A DNA stretch of 64,000 bases, from NCBI RefSeq assembly GCF_005925325.1, contig NZ_SRMP01000005.1:186001-250000 (forward strand), written 5' to 3'. The notes under the pieces were generated by a model. It was given only the letters and a program-made list of their open reading frames with translations, was not told the DNA's origin and did no database searches. The position numbers and the translations under genes are program-made. Source of the stretch: Pedobacter helvus. Its GTDB lineage: Bacteria > Bacteroidota > Bacteroidia > Sphingobacteriales > Sphingobacteriaceae. Of the stretch, positions 1-9,147 are shown piece after piece; position 1 is the first letter of the stretch; every line of letters begins with the position of its first letter.

Positions 1-798
1 AATTACCACCGTGTGGTTGGCGATCCGGTAAGTTGGGGTTCGGCTAACCCGAATTCAGATCGTTTATTAACGAAGTTGATCAATAAAGGCTATATCTTGC
101 GTCAGGATGCTTTTGGTATGACTGATTATTATCAAAGTTGGGAAAAGGCTTTTGCCAAAACCTGGAACTTTAAACGCCCAATTTTAATGGAAGGTGGCTG
201 GATTACCAGCGGCACGCACCGTTACTGGACTGACCCAAGTGGAAAATACAGAGAAGGACATCCTGAGGATGTAAGAAAAGGGGAATTTGACTCGTCGTTG
301 GAAGCTGCCGTAAACATGATGGATTTCCGTGTCGGCGACACTGAAAGTTGGTTTACCAAATCATTTACGCTGGTGCAACGTTTCATTTCAGAAGGTGGTT
401 ACCGCTTATACCCTGAGCGTGTGTATGTGCCAGAAAAAATGAATGCTAACAGCGAAACGACCATTACACACCGATGGAGAAACATGGGCTGGGGCTATTT
501 CCCAAATAATATCCCGCAATGGAACTATAAATATAAAGTTGCTTTTGCCTTGTTGGATGCTAGTGGTGCAGTAAAGAAAATCATTGTAGATAAAGATAGC
601 GAACCTTCAACTTGGTTGAAAAGCAGTGCCACCAATTACGAACTTAAAACTAAGGTAGATATTCCTGCCGGAACCTACACTTGGGCAGTCGCCATCGTAG
701 ATACAACGAATGATAACAAGCCTGGTATAAGGTTAGCCGTAAATGGCGATATCACCACCGAAGGTTGGTTAAAATTAATTAACATACAAGTTCAATAA
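1..798 (+). CDS. DUF4832 domain protein, C-terminal part (5' truncated by window edge)
   Basis: The reading frame is open from base 1 (first codons Asn-Tyr-His-Arg), so the gene starts left of the window and the GTG at 13 is internal. The visible 265 residues resemble the C-terminal DUF4832 module: a GYRLYPERVYVP segment near residues 134-145, then WRNMGWGYFPNN and a beta-rich ending (KVDIPAGTYTWAVAIVD). In this family a TIM-barrel, glycosidase-like half usually precedes the module, but that half is not visible here. It is followed by a strong terminator, so it ends its transcription unit. It may belong to the same carbohydrate region as the genes to the right. The substrate cannot be told. 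Confidence 0.75.
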   Translation, partial: NYHRVVGDPVSWGSANPNSDRLLTKLINKGYILRQDAFGMTDYYQSWEKAFAKTWNFKRPILMEGGWITSGTHRYWTDPSGKYREGHPEDVRKGEFDSSLEAAVNMMDFRVGDTESWFTKSFTLVQRFISEGGYRLYPERVYVPEKMNANSETTITHRWRNMGWGYFPNNIPQWNYKYKVAFALLDASGAVKKIIVDKDSEPSTWLKSSATNYELKTKVDIPAGTYTWAVAIVDTTNDNKPGIRLAVNGDITTEGWLKLINIQVQ

Positions 799-821
799 AT
801 ATTACATTCACAGCTCTCTTT

Positions 822-862
822 AAAGCTTCTTGTTGCCATTTGGTATACAAGAAGCTTTTTCT
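822..862 (+). terminator. Rho-independent terminator of the DUF4832 gene
   Basis: A perfect 12-bp inverted repeat (AAAGCTTCTTGT at 822-833, ACAAGAAGCTTT at 847-858) with a 13-nt loop is followed by a T-rich tail. It lies 24 bases after the stop codon. Confidence 0.85.
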
Positions 863-1166
863 GTTTTAAGCGATTTGATAACAGTTATGCTAGCTTAGGT
901 TGGGATGCTTTTTTAGGTGTTAAGTTTAGTGTGGCAAACAGTTTCATGAAACAACTACGCAACGATGTCATAACCTAGCCAATTTCTTAATAGTAATGGC
1001 AGATAGGAAAATAAACCTTTAAGTTGTTTGGAAAACAGTAACAATGGTTCCTTACTTAAAAGCTATAATGAGTTTAAACTTTTTTGAACTCATTAATGAA
1101 GGGGATTTTGTTGTTGTTTAATAGTGTTGGTTGTCTTAATGTGTTGATTTTCTGTGTGTTTTTGTG

Positions 1167-1209
1167 TTTCATGGAAACGTTCCCAAAAATTGGGAACGTT
1201 TCCATGAAA
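1167..1209. promoter_or_regulatory. Paired LacI-type operators upstream of the susC/susD operon
   Basis: A 43-bp near-continuous palindrome has 20-bp perfect arms (1167-1186 and 1190-1209) around a 3-nt AAA centre. Inside it are two 12-mers with an AACGTT core, GGAAACGTTCCC (1173-1184) and GGGAACGTTTCC (1192-1203), with centres exactly 19 bp apart. AACGTT-type pseudo-palindromes are typical of LacI/GalR sites. The same pair with the same spacing occurs at 12339-12369, on the other side of the lacI-type gene. The rest of the 620-base gap (863-1166 and 1210-1418) shows no gene. Confidence 0.8.
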
Positions 1210-1249
1210 AATAGATAAATCTTCTCGAGGGTAGGAATAAAAACGTGGA

Positions 1250-1257
1250 TATATTTG
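1250..1257 (+). promoter_or_regulatory. Putative Bacteroidota -7 element (TATATTTG)
   Basis: TATATTTG matches the TAnnTTTG -7 consensus and lies 46 nt after the last operator 12-mer. No clear TTG-type -33 element sits 19-21 nt upstream, which would fit a promoter needing an activator. The spacing to the operators is the same, within 1 bp, as at 12417-12424. Confidence 0.4.
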
Positions 1258-1418
1258 AGTGTAATCGAACAAATCTATAACCTAACCAAATTAAAATGAA
1301 GATTAAATCTACTCTGTATTTATTCAAGAGCCCCTAAGTTATTTTCAATTTACGGTATCGATTAATGTAATCTCTACCTCCATAATTTAACAGCTTTTTC
1401 CAACTTAAATAACTACTC

Positions 1419-4250
1419 ATGTCAGTTTTTGTTAAACCGCTGAGAGTGTTTACTTGCTGTGCCTTATTGATTTCTCAAGTATCAACGGTCAAAGCACAGC
1501 AGGTTTCAGATACTATCAGCAAAAAGCAAGATACCTTGCAGCTTGTAGATAAGAAGCTAAAAAAACTTATCTATTTTAATACGCCCAAAAATCTCTCTAC
1601 AGGTTCTTCTGCGGCAGTTTCGGGTGATGAACTCAGCAGTACTTTGGTGGTATCGTATCCCATAGCGCTTGCAGGGCGTTTAGCCGGGTTAACAACTAGC
1701 CAGAACAGCGGACAACCTTTCAACGAAGGCTATAGTATGCGATTACGTGGCCAAAGTCCTTTAATATTTATTGATGGTATCCCGCGTTCGGTTTCGGAAA
1801 TTGGTATTGAAGAAATTGAATCAGTTACTGTACTAAAAGACGCGGTTTCTTTAGCTATGTTGGGAGTGAGGGGTGCAAATGGTGCAGTTTCTATCATCAC
1901 TAAAAAGGGAATTTCATCGGGACAAAAGATCAGCTTTACCAGTCAATGGGGTATTCAAAAACCTATCCAAAATCTAATTTCGAAGCAATTAGATGCTTAT
2001 AACTATGCAACCTTGTATAATGAGGCATTGGCTAATGATGGACTTTCAGTTGCAAATAACGGCTTTAGTCAAGCGGCAATCAATGCTTACCAAACCGGTA
2101 GCGATCCTTTACGTTACCCAAATGTAAATTGGGTTGATGAAGTTTTAAGAAAATCGGCGGCCGTTGCAAGATATAACCTAAATACCAGTGGTGGTAATGA
2201 ATTTGTACGCTTTTTTGTGAATTTGGAGCATTTTAAACAAGATGGTCTACTGAAAACAAGAGACGATATCAATACCAAATATTCTACCAATGCTAATTTT
2301 TTAGGCTATTTTATCCGCTCTAACGTAGATGTTAAATTAACTGACAACTTAAGTGCTGGTCTTTATGTTCAGGGAAGAATCCTTACTGATAACAGTCCTG
2401 GAAATTCCGGAACAGAGAGCATTTTCAATTCGCTAAGAGCAACGCCAAATAGCGCTTATCCTGTTTTTAATGCGGATGGCACCTATGGTGGTTCTGCTCA
2501 GTTTCAAAATAACATTGTGGCGCAGGGTGTAAGTGCAGGTTATTCTAAAACCAACACTAGAACCGTATTATCAGACTTTTATCTGAAATACAATTTAGAT
2601 GATTTATCTAAAGGGCTATGGGTAAAAGCAAGAGCATCATTTTTTAGTAATCTGGCAGAAAATTACATTAGAAATAAATCGTTTGCAGTATTTGAGCAAG
2701 TTGATGGCTTTGGCACTGCAACGCCTGTTTATCGCCAGTATAACAATAATACTGATCAGGCCAACGGTAACAATATCGCCTTTCAAAACAGATCAGATTT
2801 TCAAGAATTTTCTATTGGGTACCAACGTGATTTCGGATTGCATGGTTTTGATGCAGTGGTATTAGCCAACAGAGATAATTTAATTAACGGATCAAACTTG
2901 CCGTATACCATTCAAGGTATTTCTGGTCATGTATCTTATAATTACGATAAAAAATATCTTGCAGAAGTATCGTTTTCACAAAGTGGAGCCAACCGTTATC
3001 CTGATAAAGGTGGATTTAAATATGGCTTTTTTCCAGCTTTAGGTCTAGGTTGGAACATCCATCAAGAAGATTTTCTAAAAGGAAATAGCTGGCTTAATCA
3101 GTTAAAACTGTACGCTTCTTACGGTAAAGTGGGCAGAGATAATGGTGCATACTATACTTATCAACAGGTTTACAATGCTTCGCCTGCAGCCATTTTTGGA
3201 AGTAGTGCGGGTAGTGCAACAACCATTGGTGAATCGTATCTGGCCAATCCAACAATTACCTGGGAACATGCCAAGATGCTGAATGTGGGTGTTGATGCAA
3301 GTTTCTTAAACGATAGGCTTGGTTTAAATGTAGAATACTACAAAAATAATTATGCGGATCTTAGTATTGGAAGAGGAAATGGCAGTACGTTATTGGGCAT
3401 TTCTTACCCCAATGAAAATATTGGAAAGCAAGACTATTACGGTTGGGAAACGCAGTTGAGCTGGAACGAACGCAAGAAAGACTGGGGTTATTTCGTAAGG
3501 CTGAATGCCAGTTTACAGAACAGCAAACTTATCTACAATGCAGAAGCCAACCAAAGATACAGCTGGATGCAAAGAACGGGTCACCCAGTTGGACAAAACT
3601 ATGGCTACCTTGCCGAAGGTTTGTTTCGCAGTCAACAAGAAATTACCGGTTACCCTACCATAGAAGGCTATACGCCACAACCTGGTGATATCAAATACAG
3701 AGATTTAAATGGTGACGGTATTATTAACCAATATGACCAAACCACTATAGGTTCGCAAAAACCAAGTTTGTTTTTAGGAGCCAAGTTAGGGTTTAATGTA
3801 GGCGGATTTGATGTAAGCGCTTTATTTCAAGGTGTAATTAACCAAGAAGTTTATCTTTCTGGAAACGGTTATTGGGAGTTTCAAGGCGGTACAGCACAAG
3901 CTTACCAAAATCACTTGAACAGATGGACGCCTGCTACGGCTGCTACCGCAGAATATCCAAGGTTAACTACCAATTCTGGGCCAAGAAATGGTGCGGTAAA
4001 TAATTTTGTAGCCTCCTCTTTTTGGTTAAGAAACGGTGATTTCCTCAAGCTTAGAAATGTCGAGTTAGGTTACACAATTCCAACTAAGCTTACTCAAAAA
4101 GTGGGCTTAAAATCTACCCGTCTATTCACAAATGGGCTAAATCTATGGACTTTAAGTTCGAAAACATTTAACGGTGCCGATCCAGAAAACTTCAATGGGA
4201 CTTACCCAATTGAGCGTGTGTTTTCGTTCGGTTTAAATATTCAATTATAG
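1419..4250 (+). CDS. SusC/RagA-type TonB-dependent outer-membrane receptor (short N terminus)
   Basis: Outer-membrane TonB-linked importer that normally pairs with the SusD lipoprotein encoded 10 bases downstream. The 943-residue product has a signal peptide (about 1-26, ending VKAQ) and a plug domain near 60-165 (LRGQSPLIFIDGIP; IEEIESVTVLKDA; GVRGANGAVSIITKKG), followed by a large beta-barrel ending in FSFGLNIQL. Unlike most SusC proteins it lacks the N-terminal carboxypeptidase-regulatory-like beta-sandwich, and no standard DEVVVVGYG TonB box is seen; only about 30 polar residues separate signal peptide and plug. First gene of a susC-susD-susC-susD operon behind a LacI-type operator pair. 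The imported substrate is not evident. Confidence 0.95.
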   Translation: MSVFVKPLRVFTCCALLISQVSTVKAQQVSDTISKKQDTLQLVDKKLKKLIYFNTPKNLSTGSSAAVSGDELSSTLVVSYPIALAGRLAGLTTSQNSGQPFNEGYSMRLRGQSPLIFIDGIPRSVSEIGIEEIESVTVLKDAVSLAMLGVRGANGAVSIITKKGISSGQKISFTSQWGIQKPIQNLISKQLDAYNYATLYNEALANDGLSVANNGFSQAAINAYQTGSDPLRYPNVNWVDEVLRKSAAVARYNLNTSGGNEFVRFFVNLEHFKQDGLLKTRDDINTKYSTNANFLGYFIRSNVDVKLTDNLSAGLYVQGRILTDNSPGNSGTESIFNSLRATPNSAYPVFNADGTYGGSAQFQNNIVAQGVSAGYSKTNTRTVLSDFYLKYNLDDLSKGLWVKARASFFSNLAENYIRNKSFAVFEQVDGFGTATPVYRQYNNNTDQANGNNIAFQNRSDFQEFSIGYQRDFGLHGFDAVVLANRDNLINGSNLPYTIQGISGHVSYNYDKKYLAEVSFSQSGANRYPDKGGFKYGFFPALGLGWNIHQEDFLKGNSWLNQLKLYASYGKVGRDNGAYYTYQQVYNASPAAIFGSSAGSATTIGESYLANPTITWEHAKMLNVGVDASFLNDRLGLNVEYYKNNYADLSIGRGNGSTLLGISYPNENIGKQDYYGWETQLSWNERKKDWGYFVRLNASLQNSKLIYNAEANQRYSWMQRTGHPVGQNYGYLAEGLFRSQQEITGYPTIEGYTPQPGDIKYRDLNGDGIINQYDQTTIGSQKPSLFLGAKLGFNVGGFDVSALFQGVINQEVYLSGNGYWEFQGGTAQAYQNHLNRWTPATAATAEYPRLTTNSGPRNGAVNNFVASSFWLRNGDFLKLRNVELGYTIPTKLTQKVGLKSTRLFTNGLNLWTLSSKTFNGADPENFNGTYPIERVFSFGLNIQL

Positions 4251-4260
4251 CATTACAGAT

Positions 4261-5940
4261 ATGAAAAGAGTACTTTATTTTTTAATCGTCGTATCGGTGC
4301 TAGCCCAATCTTGCAGAAAGTTCGAACATGAGCCTGAAGAAAGGGTGCTAGAAACAGATGTTTTTGATCCAACAGATCAAATGGGTGTGCAATCTACGGC
4401 TTATTTACTGGGCATTTATTCTTTCTTGCCAAATGGATTTAACCGTATTGAAGGCGATTTTTTAGATGCGGCCACAGATGATGCGGTTCCATCTTCAGAA
4501 CGATCGAATATTATGTTGTTTACCAACGGCCAATTGAATGCAACAAACTATCCAGATCATAGCTGGTCAAACAGCTATACCATCATTAGAAGAAGCAATG
4601 TTTTCCTGAAGAACATCGGCGTAGTTCCTATACCTGATGCAACAAAGAAAAGACAAGTGGCCGAAGCTCGTTTCTTACGTGCCTTTGCTTACTTCGAATT
4701 GTTGAAACGTTACGGCGGTGTGCCTTTGGTGGGCGATCAGGTATTTGATTTAAACAGTGATTTAAACTTACCTAGAAATACATTTGAAGAATGTGTAGAT
4801 TACATTGCTGCTGAGTGTGATGCCGCTACGCTTGATTTGCCAAACGGCTCTACAATTGCTGCCGCAGAATTTGGCCGAGTACCCGCTGAAGCTGCGATGG
4901 CCTTAAAATGTAGATTGTACCTGTATGCGGCCAGCCCTTTGTTTAATGGTGGCGGTTTCGAAACCAATACACAATTAAAGTCTTTAACAGGTTACCCGAC
5001 CAATGATCAGGCCAGATGGCAAAGGGTAATTACCATTGCAGAAGCGTTAATTGCAAAAGGCTATTATAAATTACCTACCGGAACAGGAACAGCTGCTTAC
5101 ACATCTGTGTTTACAACCAAAATCAATACAGATATCATCTTATCTAAACAATCGGCAAATTCTACTTCTATTGAGAATGCCAATGCTCCTGTAGGTTACG
5201 TGGCACCAACTACCAGTAATGGAAGAAACAGTCCGACGCAAAACTTCGTAAACGCATTTAGTAACGCAAATGGAACACCTTACACGGGTACTACCACCGC
5301 AGCTTCGCAATACGAAAACCGCGATCCAAGATTGAAAGCCATTCTTTTTTACAATGGCGTACAATGGTTGGGCAGAGCGGTGCAAACTTTCGAGGGTGGT
5401 TTAGATAAACCTAATCAGGCTTTCAAAACACAGACTAAAACTTCTTATTATTTAAGAAAGTTCATGGCCGATTTTTCTACTTCCACTACTTACTCTAACC
5501 AAAGTCACAATTTTCCATATTTCCGCTTCGCTGATGTTTTGTTAAGCTATGCAGAAGCATTGAATGAGGTTGGAAGGGTAGAAGATGCCGTACGGCAAAT
5601 GAACCTAGTACGTGCCAGAGCAGGTATTACTGCGGGTACAGGCAGCCGTTATGGTGTTCCAGTTGCGGTAACCCAAAGTCAGCTTCGCGATCTGATCAAA
5701 AACGAAAGACGCATTGAGTTGAGTTTTGAAGAACATCGTTTCTGGGATTTGCGTAGATGGAAAATGAGCAATGAGTTGGGAGCTACTTTACAAGGATTAA
5801 CCATCACGAAAAATGATCCTTTATATGTCATTAAGAACGTAAACACGATGGTGTTTCAGCCTAAATATTACCACATGCCAATTCCATATTCAGAAATAAT
5901 CAGGAATAATAAGTTGGTTCAAAATGAAGGCTATTACTAA
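4261..5940 (+). CDS. RagB/SusD-family nutrient-binding lipoprotein
   Basis: Surface lipoprotein that captures glycan for the preceding SusC porin. The N terminus is a lipoprotein signal peptide with lipobox LAQSC (Cys18). The 559-residue length and family landmarks fit SusD: the AEARFLRAFAYFELLKRYGGVPLVGD helical region, LRLYLYAASPLFNGG-like segment, PYFRFADVLLSYAEALNEVG, and the C-terminal ELSFEEHRFWDLRRWKM block. The gene starts 10 bases after susC, so the two are surely cotranscribed. A 77-base gap then precedes the second susC. No ligand specificity can be read from the sequence. Confidence 0.95.
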   Translation: MKRVLYFLIVVSVLAQSCRKFEHEPEERVLETDVFDPTDQMGVQSTAYLLGIYSFLPNGFNRIEGDFLDAATDDAVPSSERSNIMLFTNGQLNATNYPDHSWSNSYTIIRRSNVFLKNIGVVPIPDATKKRQVAEARFLRAFAYFELLKRYGGVPLVGDQVFDLNSDLNLPRNTFEECVDYIAAECDAATLDLPNGSTIAAAEFGRVPAEAAMALKCRLYLYAASPLFNGGGFETNTQLKSLTGYPTNDQARWQRVITIAEALIAKGYYKLPTGTGTAAYTSVFTTKINTDIILSKQSANSTSIENANAPVGYVAPTTSNGRNSPTQNFVNAFSNANGTPYTGTTTAASQYENRDPRLKAILFYNGVQWLGRAVQTFEGGLDKPNQAFKTQTKTSYYLRKFMADFSTSTTYSNQSHNFPYFRFADVLLSYAEALNEVGRVEDAVRQMNLVRARAGITAGTGSRYGVPVAVTQSQLRDLIKNERRIELSFEEHRFWDLRRWKMSNELGATLQGLTITKNDPLYVIKNVNTMVFQPKYYHMPIPYSEIIRNNKLVQNEGYY

Positions 5941-6017
5941 ACTAACTCAGGCATTTAATTTAAACATCGATGATAACGCCAACCTTAGCAATAATGCGGC
6001 TGTTCAATAAAAATTAT

Positions 6018-9000
6018 ATGATGAAAAAAATAACATATCTATGTTGCATTTGTATGCTGCTGTTGAGCATTACGGCCAATGCACAGAGAAAACAAATAAC
6101 TGGTGTGGTAAGCGATCAGTCAGGGTTTTTACCTGGTGCAACGGTGGTCGAAAAAGGCAATCCATCCAACGGTACAACCACTAATCAAGAAGGAAAATTT
6201 ACACTCAATGTGACTAGTAATATCCTTATAGTACGATTAATTGGCTACACCAGCCGTGAAATTAACATTGATGGAAGAACGAATATCACCGTATCCCTAC
6301 AAGAAGACAATACAACTTTGGAGGATGTGGTAGTTGTGGGTTACGGCACACAGAAGAAAAAAACATTGACGGGTGCTGTGGCTAACATTGGAGGTGATGA
6401 GATTAGGCAAAGTCCATCGCCTAGCTTACAAAATACACTAGCGGGTCGTATCACGGGTTTTTCGTCTCAACAAACTAGTGGCCAGCCTGGAGCTGATGGA
6501 GCTAGATTTTACATTCGTGGGGTAAGTTCTTATGTATCGGGAGCGAGCAACAACCCTTTGATTTTAGTAGATGATATTGAGTTTACTTATGATCAGTTCT
6601 CTCAGTTGAGTGCCAACGAGGTAGAGTCGGTGAGTATCCTTAAAGATGCGGCTACTACTTCAATTTATGGTATCAAGGGTGCAAATGGGGTAATTTTGGT
6701 AACTACTACCCGTGGAAAAGTAGGTAAGCCGAGAATTACCGCATTGTTTGAATATGGTTTAAATCAGCTAACACGAACACCAAAAGCGTTAGGTTCTTAC
6801 GAGGCTGCTTCATTGATTAACGAAGCGCAAGTGAACACGAATAATTTAAATCCTAATCCAAATTTTGTACGTACCTTTTCTGATGCCGATTTAGAATTGT
6901 ATAGAACGGGTGCCGATCCTTATGGTCATCCTAATAACGATTGGTCTGATATCTTGTTGAAAAAATTCGCACCACAAGCTAAAGCGAACTTCAACGTAAA
7001 TGGAGGTACAGAAAAAGCTAAGTATTTCGTTTCCATCGGTTACTTAGATCAAGGTGGTCAGCTTAAAGATTTTAGCGCCGATTTAAACAGTAAATTTTAC
7101 TACAAGCGATACAATTACCGTTCAAACATCGATTTGAAAGTTACCAAAACACTTGATGTAAAATTCGATTTATTTGGAAATGTAGACGAAACGAATGCGA
7201 ACAATGCTACAGCCAATAACACTATTTTCAGTGATCTGGGTCGTTTAGGTGAGACAGCGCCGTTTAACTACCCGGTTTACAATCCAAATGGAACTTTAGG
7301 TTATAGTGTTTGGCAAAGAACCGCATCAGGTAGAAATAACAACAACATTGTAGGTCGCTTGATGTACAATGGTTATTACCGGTATTTCAATAATAACATC
7401 AACCTATCTACTTCCGCTAACCAAAAATTAGATTTCATTACGCCAGGGCTTTCAGTAAAAGGTGTATTGGCGTATCGTAACTTATACTTTTACAGTCGCT
7501 CTCTTTCTAGACCAGTTTCCGGTACTGGTTTTATATCTTATGTATACGATCCGGCTACTGATTCTTACAGTTTCGGTCAGCGTGATAACATCTTTAGAAT
7601 TAGTACGCCCGGCTTAAGTTATTCACCTGGCAGTACAGCGAGTGCACTTACCATGCAGGCCATGTTAAACTACAGCAGAAGTTTTGGAAATCACAATGTT
7701 TCTGGTTTACTCTTGTATAATACAAATGATAAAAGAGCCCAAAACACAAGCAACTCAGGTTTGTACAATTTTATTCCCGAAGTATTCAGTGGTTATACAG
7801 CGAGGTTTGGATATGATTACAAGCAGAGATATTTAGTAGAAGTTAGTGGTGCTTATAACGGCTCCGATCGTTTCGCGAAGGACAAGCAAAAGGGCTTTTT
7901 TCCAGCGGCATCGGTAGGATGGAATATTGCCGAAGAAAGTTTTGTTAAGGATAATCTTCGTTTTATTGATCAATTCAAATTACGAGGTTCGTATGGTGTA
8001 GTAGGAGCAGATAATACTGGAGGAGTATATGCATATCTGCAAAACTGGGCAACGGGATCAGGAACTGGTTTGTTCGGTTTGGCCACTAACAACGGATATG
8101 GAACAGTGACCGAAGGTACATTAGCAAATAATGAAGTAACCTGGGAAAAAGAAAAAAAGTTAGACATAGGTTTGGATATGGTTTTCTTTAAAGGTAAGCT
8201 ATCTTCTAAATTGGACTATTTTAACAATAATAGGTACGATATCATTACCAACCGAGGTACCATTTCGGCAGTATTCGGGCAAAATTTGCCATTAGTAAAT
8301 ATTGGTAGAACGAACAACAGAGGTTTCGAAGCTGAGATTAGCTTTAGAGACGATATCTCCAAGGATTGGAACTATTCTATCCAAGGAACTTATTCTCTAG
8401 CTAAAAATAAGATCACTTTTAGAGATGAGGCTGTTACATTGTATGGTTACCAAAGAGAAACCGGACAGCCAATTGGATCTGTTTTGAAATACAAATGGAC
8501 AGGAGAATTTTACACTGCGGAAGATATCGCTAACCCATCAGTGCCAAAACCAGCGAGTGGCGGAAGGCCAGGAGATTTGAAATACAAGGACTTAAATGGC
8601 GATGGAATAATTAATGATAGTGACAAGTCTTACTTTGGAAATACCAATTTACCGAATACGATAATGGGTGTTACACTTGGTGCTGGTTATAAAAACTTCA
8701 GAATTAGTGTTTTATTCCAAGCGGCTTTAAATTTTGTAGCCAGTGCACAGGGGGCGGTGATCCATCATAATGCCAGTAACCAATTGCCTATTCACCAACA
8801 TCATTGGACACCCGAATTGGGCAATAACGCCAAATATCCTCAGTTATATACTACCGCATTGAGTCAAAGTCCACGTGACTGGTATTCAGATTTCTGGGCC
8901 ATTCCTGGTGATTATGTTCGTCTAAAAACAGCAGAACTGAGTTACACTGCAGGTCCGAAACTGTTGTCGAAATTGGGAGTAAAAGGCCTACGTTTATACA

Positions 9001-9137
9001 CCAATGGCTACAATCTATTAACCTTTACCAAGCTAGATAGGCTGTACAATTTAGATCCAGAAATACTGGAGTCTGCTGGGGATTTGCCTTATCCACCAAC
9101 AAGAATAATCAATATGGGTTTAAACGTTACATTTTAA
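6018..9137 (+). CDS. SusC/RagA-type TonB-dependent outer-membrane receptor (full length)
   Basis: Second SusC-type importer of the operon, 1039 residues from the chosen ATG. This start is preferred over one at 5970 because MMKKITYLCCICMLLLSITANAQ is then a normal signal peptide. A carboxypeptidase-regulatory-like domain follows (about 25-105, from QITGVVSD to TNITVSLQ), then a clear TonB-box region (EDVVVVGYGTQKK), a plug (IRGVSSY, PLILVDDIE, ESVSILKDAATTSIYGIKGANGVILVTT) and a long barrel. It pairs with the SusD 10 bases downstream. Compared with the first SusC, this copy has the standard domain set. Confidence 0.95.
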   Translation: MMKKITYLCCICMLLLSITANAQRKQITGVVSDQSGFLPGATVVEKGNPSNGTTTNQEGKFTLNVTSNILIVRLIGYTSREINIDGRTNITVSLQEDNTTLEDVVVVGYGTQKKKTLTGAVANIGGDEIRQSPSPSLQNTLAGRITGFSSQQTSGQPGADGARFYIRGVSSYVSGASNNPLILVDDIEFTYDQFSQLSANEVESVSILKDAATTSIYGIKGANGVILVTTTRGKVGKPRITALFEYGLNQLTRTPKALGSYEAASLINEAQVNTNNLNPNPNFVRTFSDADLELYRTGADPYGHPNNDWSDILLKKFAPQAKANFNVNGGTEKAKYFVSIGYLDQGGQLKDFSADLNSKFYYKRYNYRSNIDLKVTKTLDVKFDLFGNVDETNANNATANNTIFSDLGRLGETAPFNYPVYNPNGTLGYSVWQRTASGRNNNNIVGRLMYNGYYRYFNNNINLSTSANQKLDFITPGLSVKGVLAYRNLYFYSRSLSRPVSGTGFISYVYDPATDSYSFGQRDNIFRISTPGLSYSPGSTASALTMQAMLNYSRSFGNHNVSGLLLYNTNDKRAQNTSNSGLYNFIPEVFSGYTARFGYDYKQRYLVEVSGAYNGSDRFAKDKQKGFFPAASVGWNIAEESFVKDNLRFIDQFKLRGSYGVVGADNTGGVYAYLQNWATGSGTGLFGLATNNGYGTVTEGTLANNEVTWEKEKKLDIGLDMVFFKGKLSSKLDYFNNNRYDIITNRGTISAVFGQNLPLVNIGRTNNRGFEAEISFRDDISKDWNYSIQGTYSLAKNKITFRDEAVTLYGYQRETGQPIGSVLKYKWTGEFYTAEDIANPSVPKPASGGRPGDLKYKDLNGDGIINDSDKSYFGNTNLPNTIMGVTLGAGYKNFRISVLFQAALNFVASAQGAVIHHNASNQLPIHQHHWTPELGNNAKYPQLYTTALSQSPRDWYSDFWAIPGDYVRLKTAELSYTAGPKLLSKLGVKGLRLYTNGYNLLTFTKLDRLYNLDPEILESAGDLPYPPTRIINMGLNVTF

Positions 9138-9147
9138 TTGATGTAGT

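Noticed and set aside
1167..1209. Long palindrome read as a terminator
   Set aside because: It lies more than 360 bases after the last gene, which already has a good terminator. It has no T-tract, and its 12-mers recur at 12339 with the same spacing, so an operator is the better reading.
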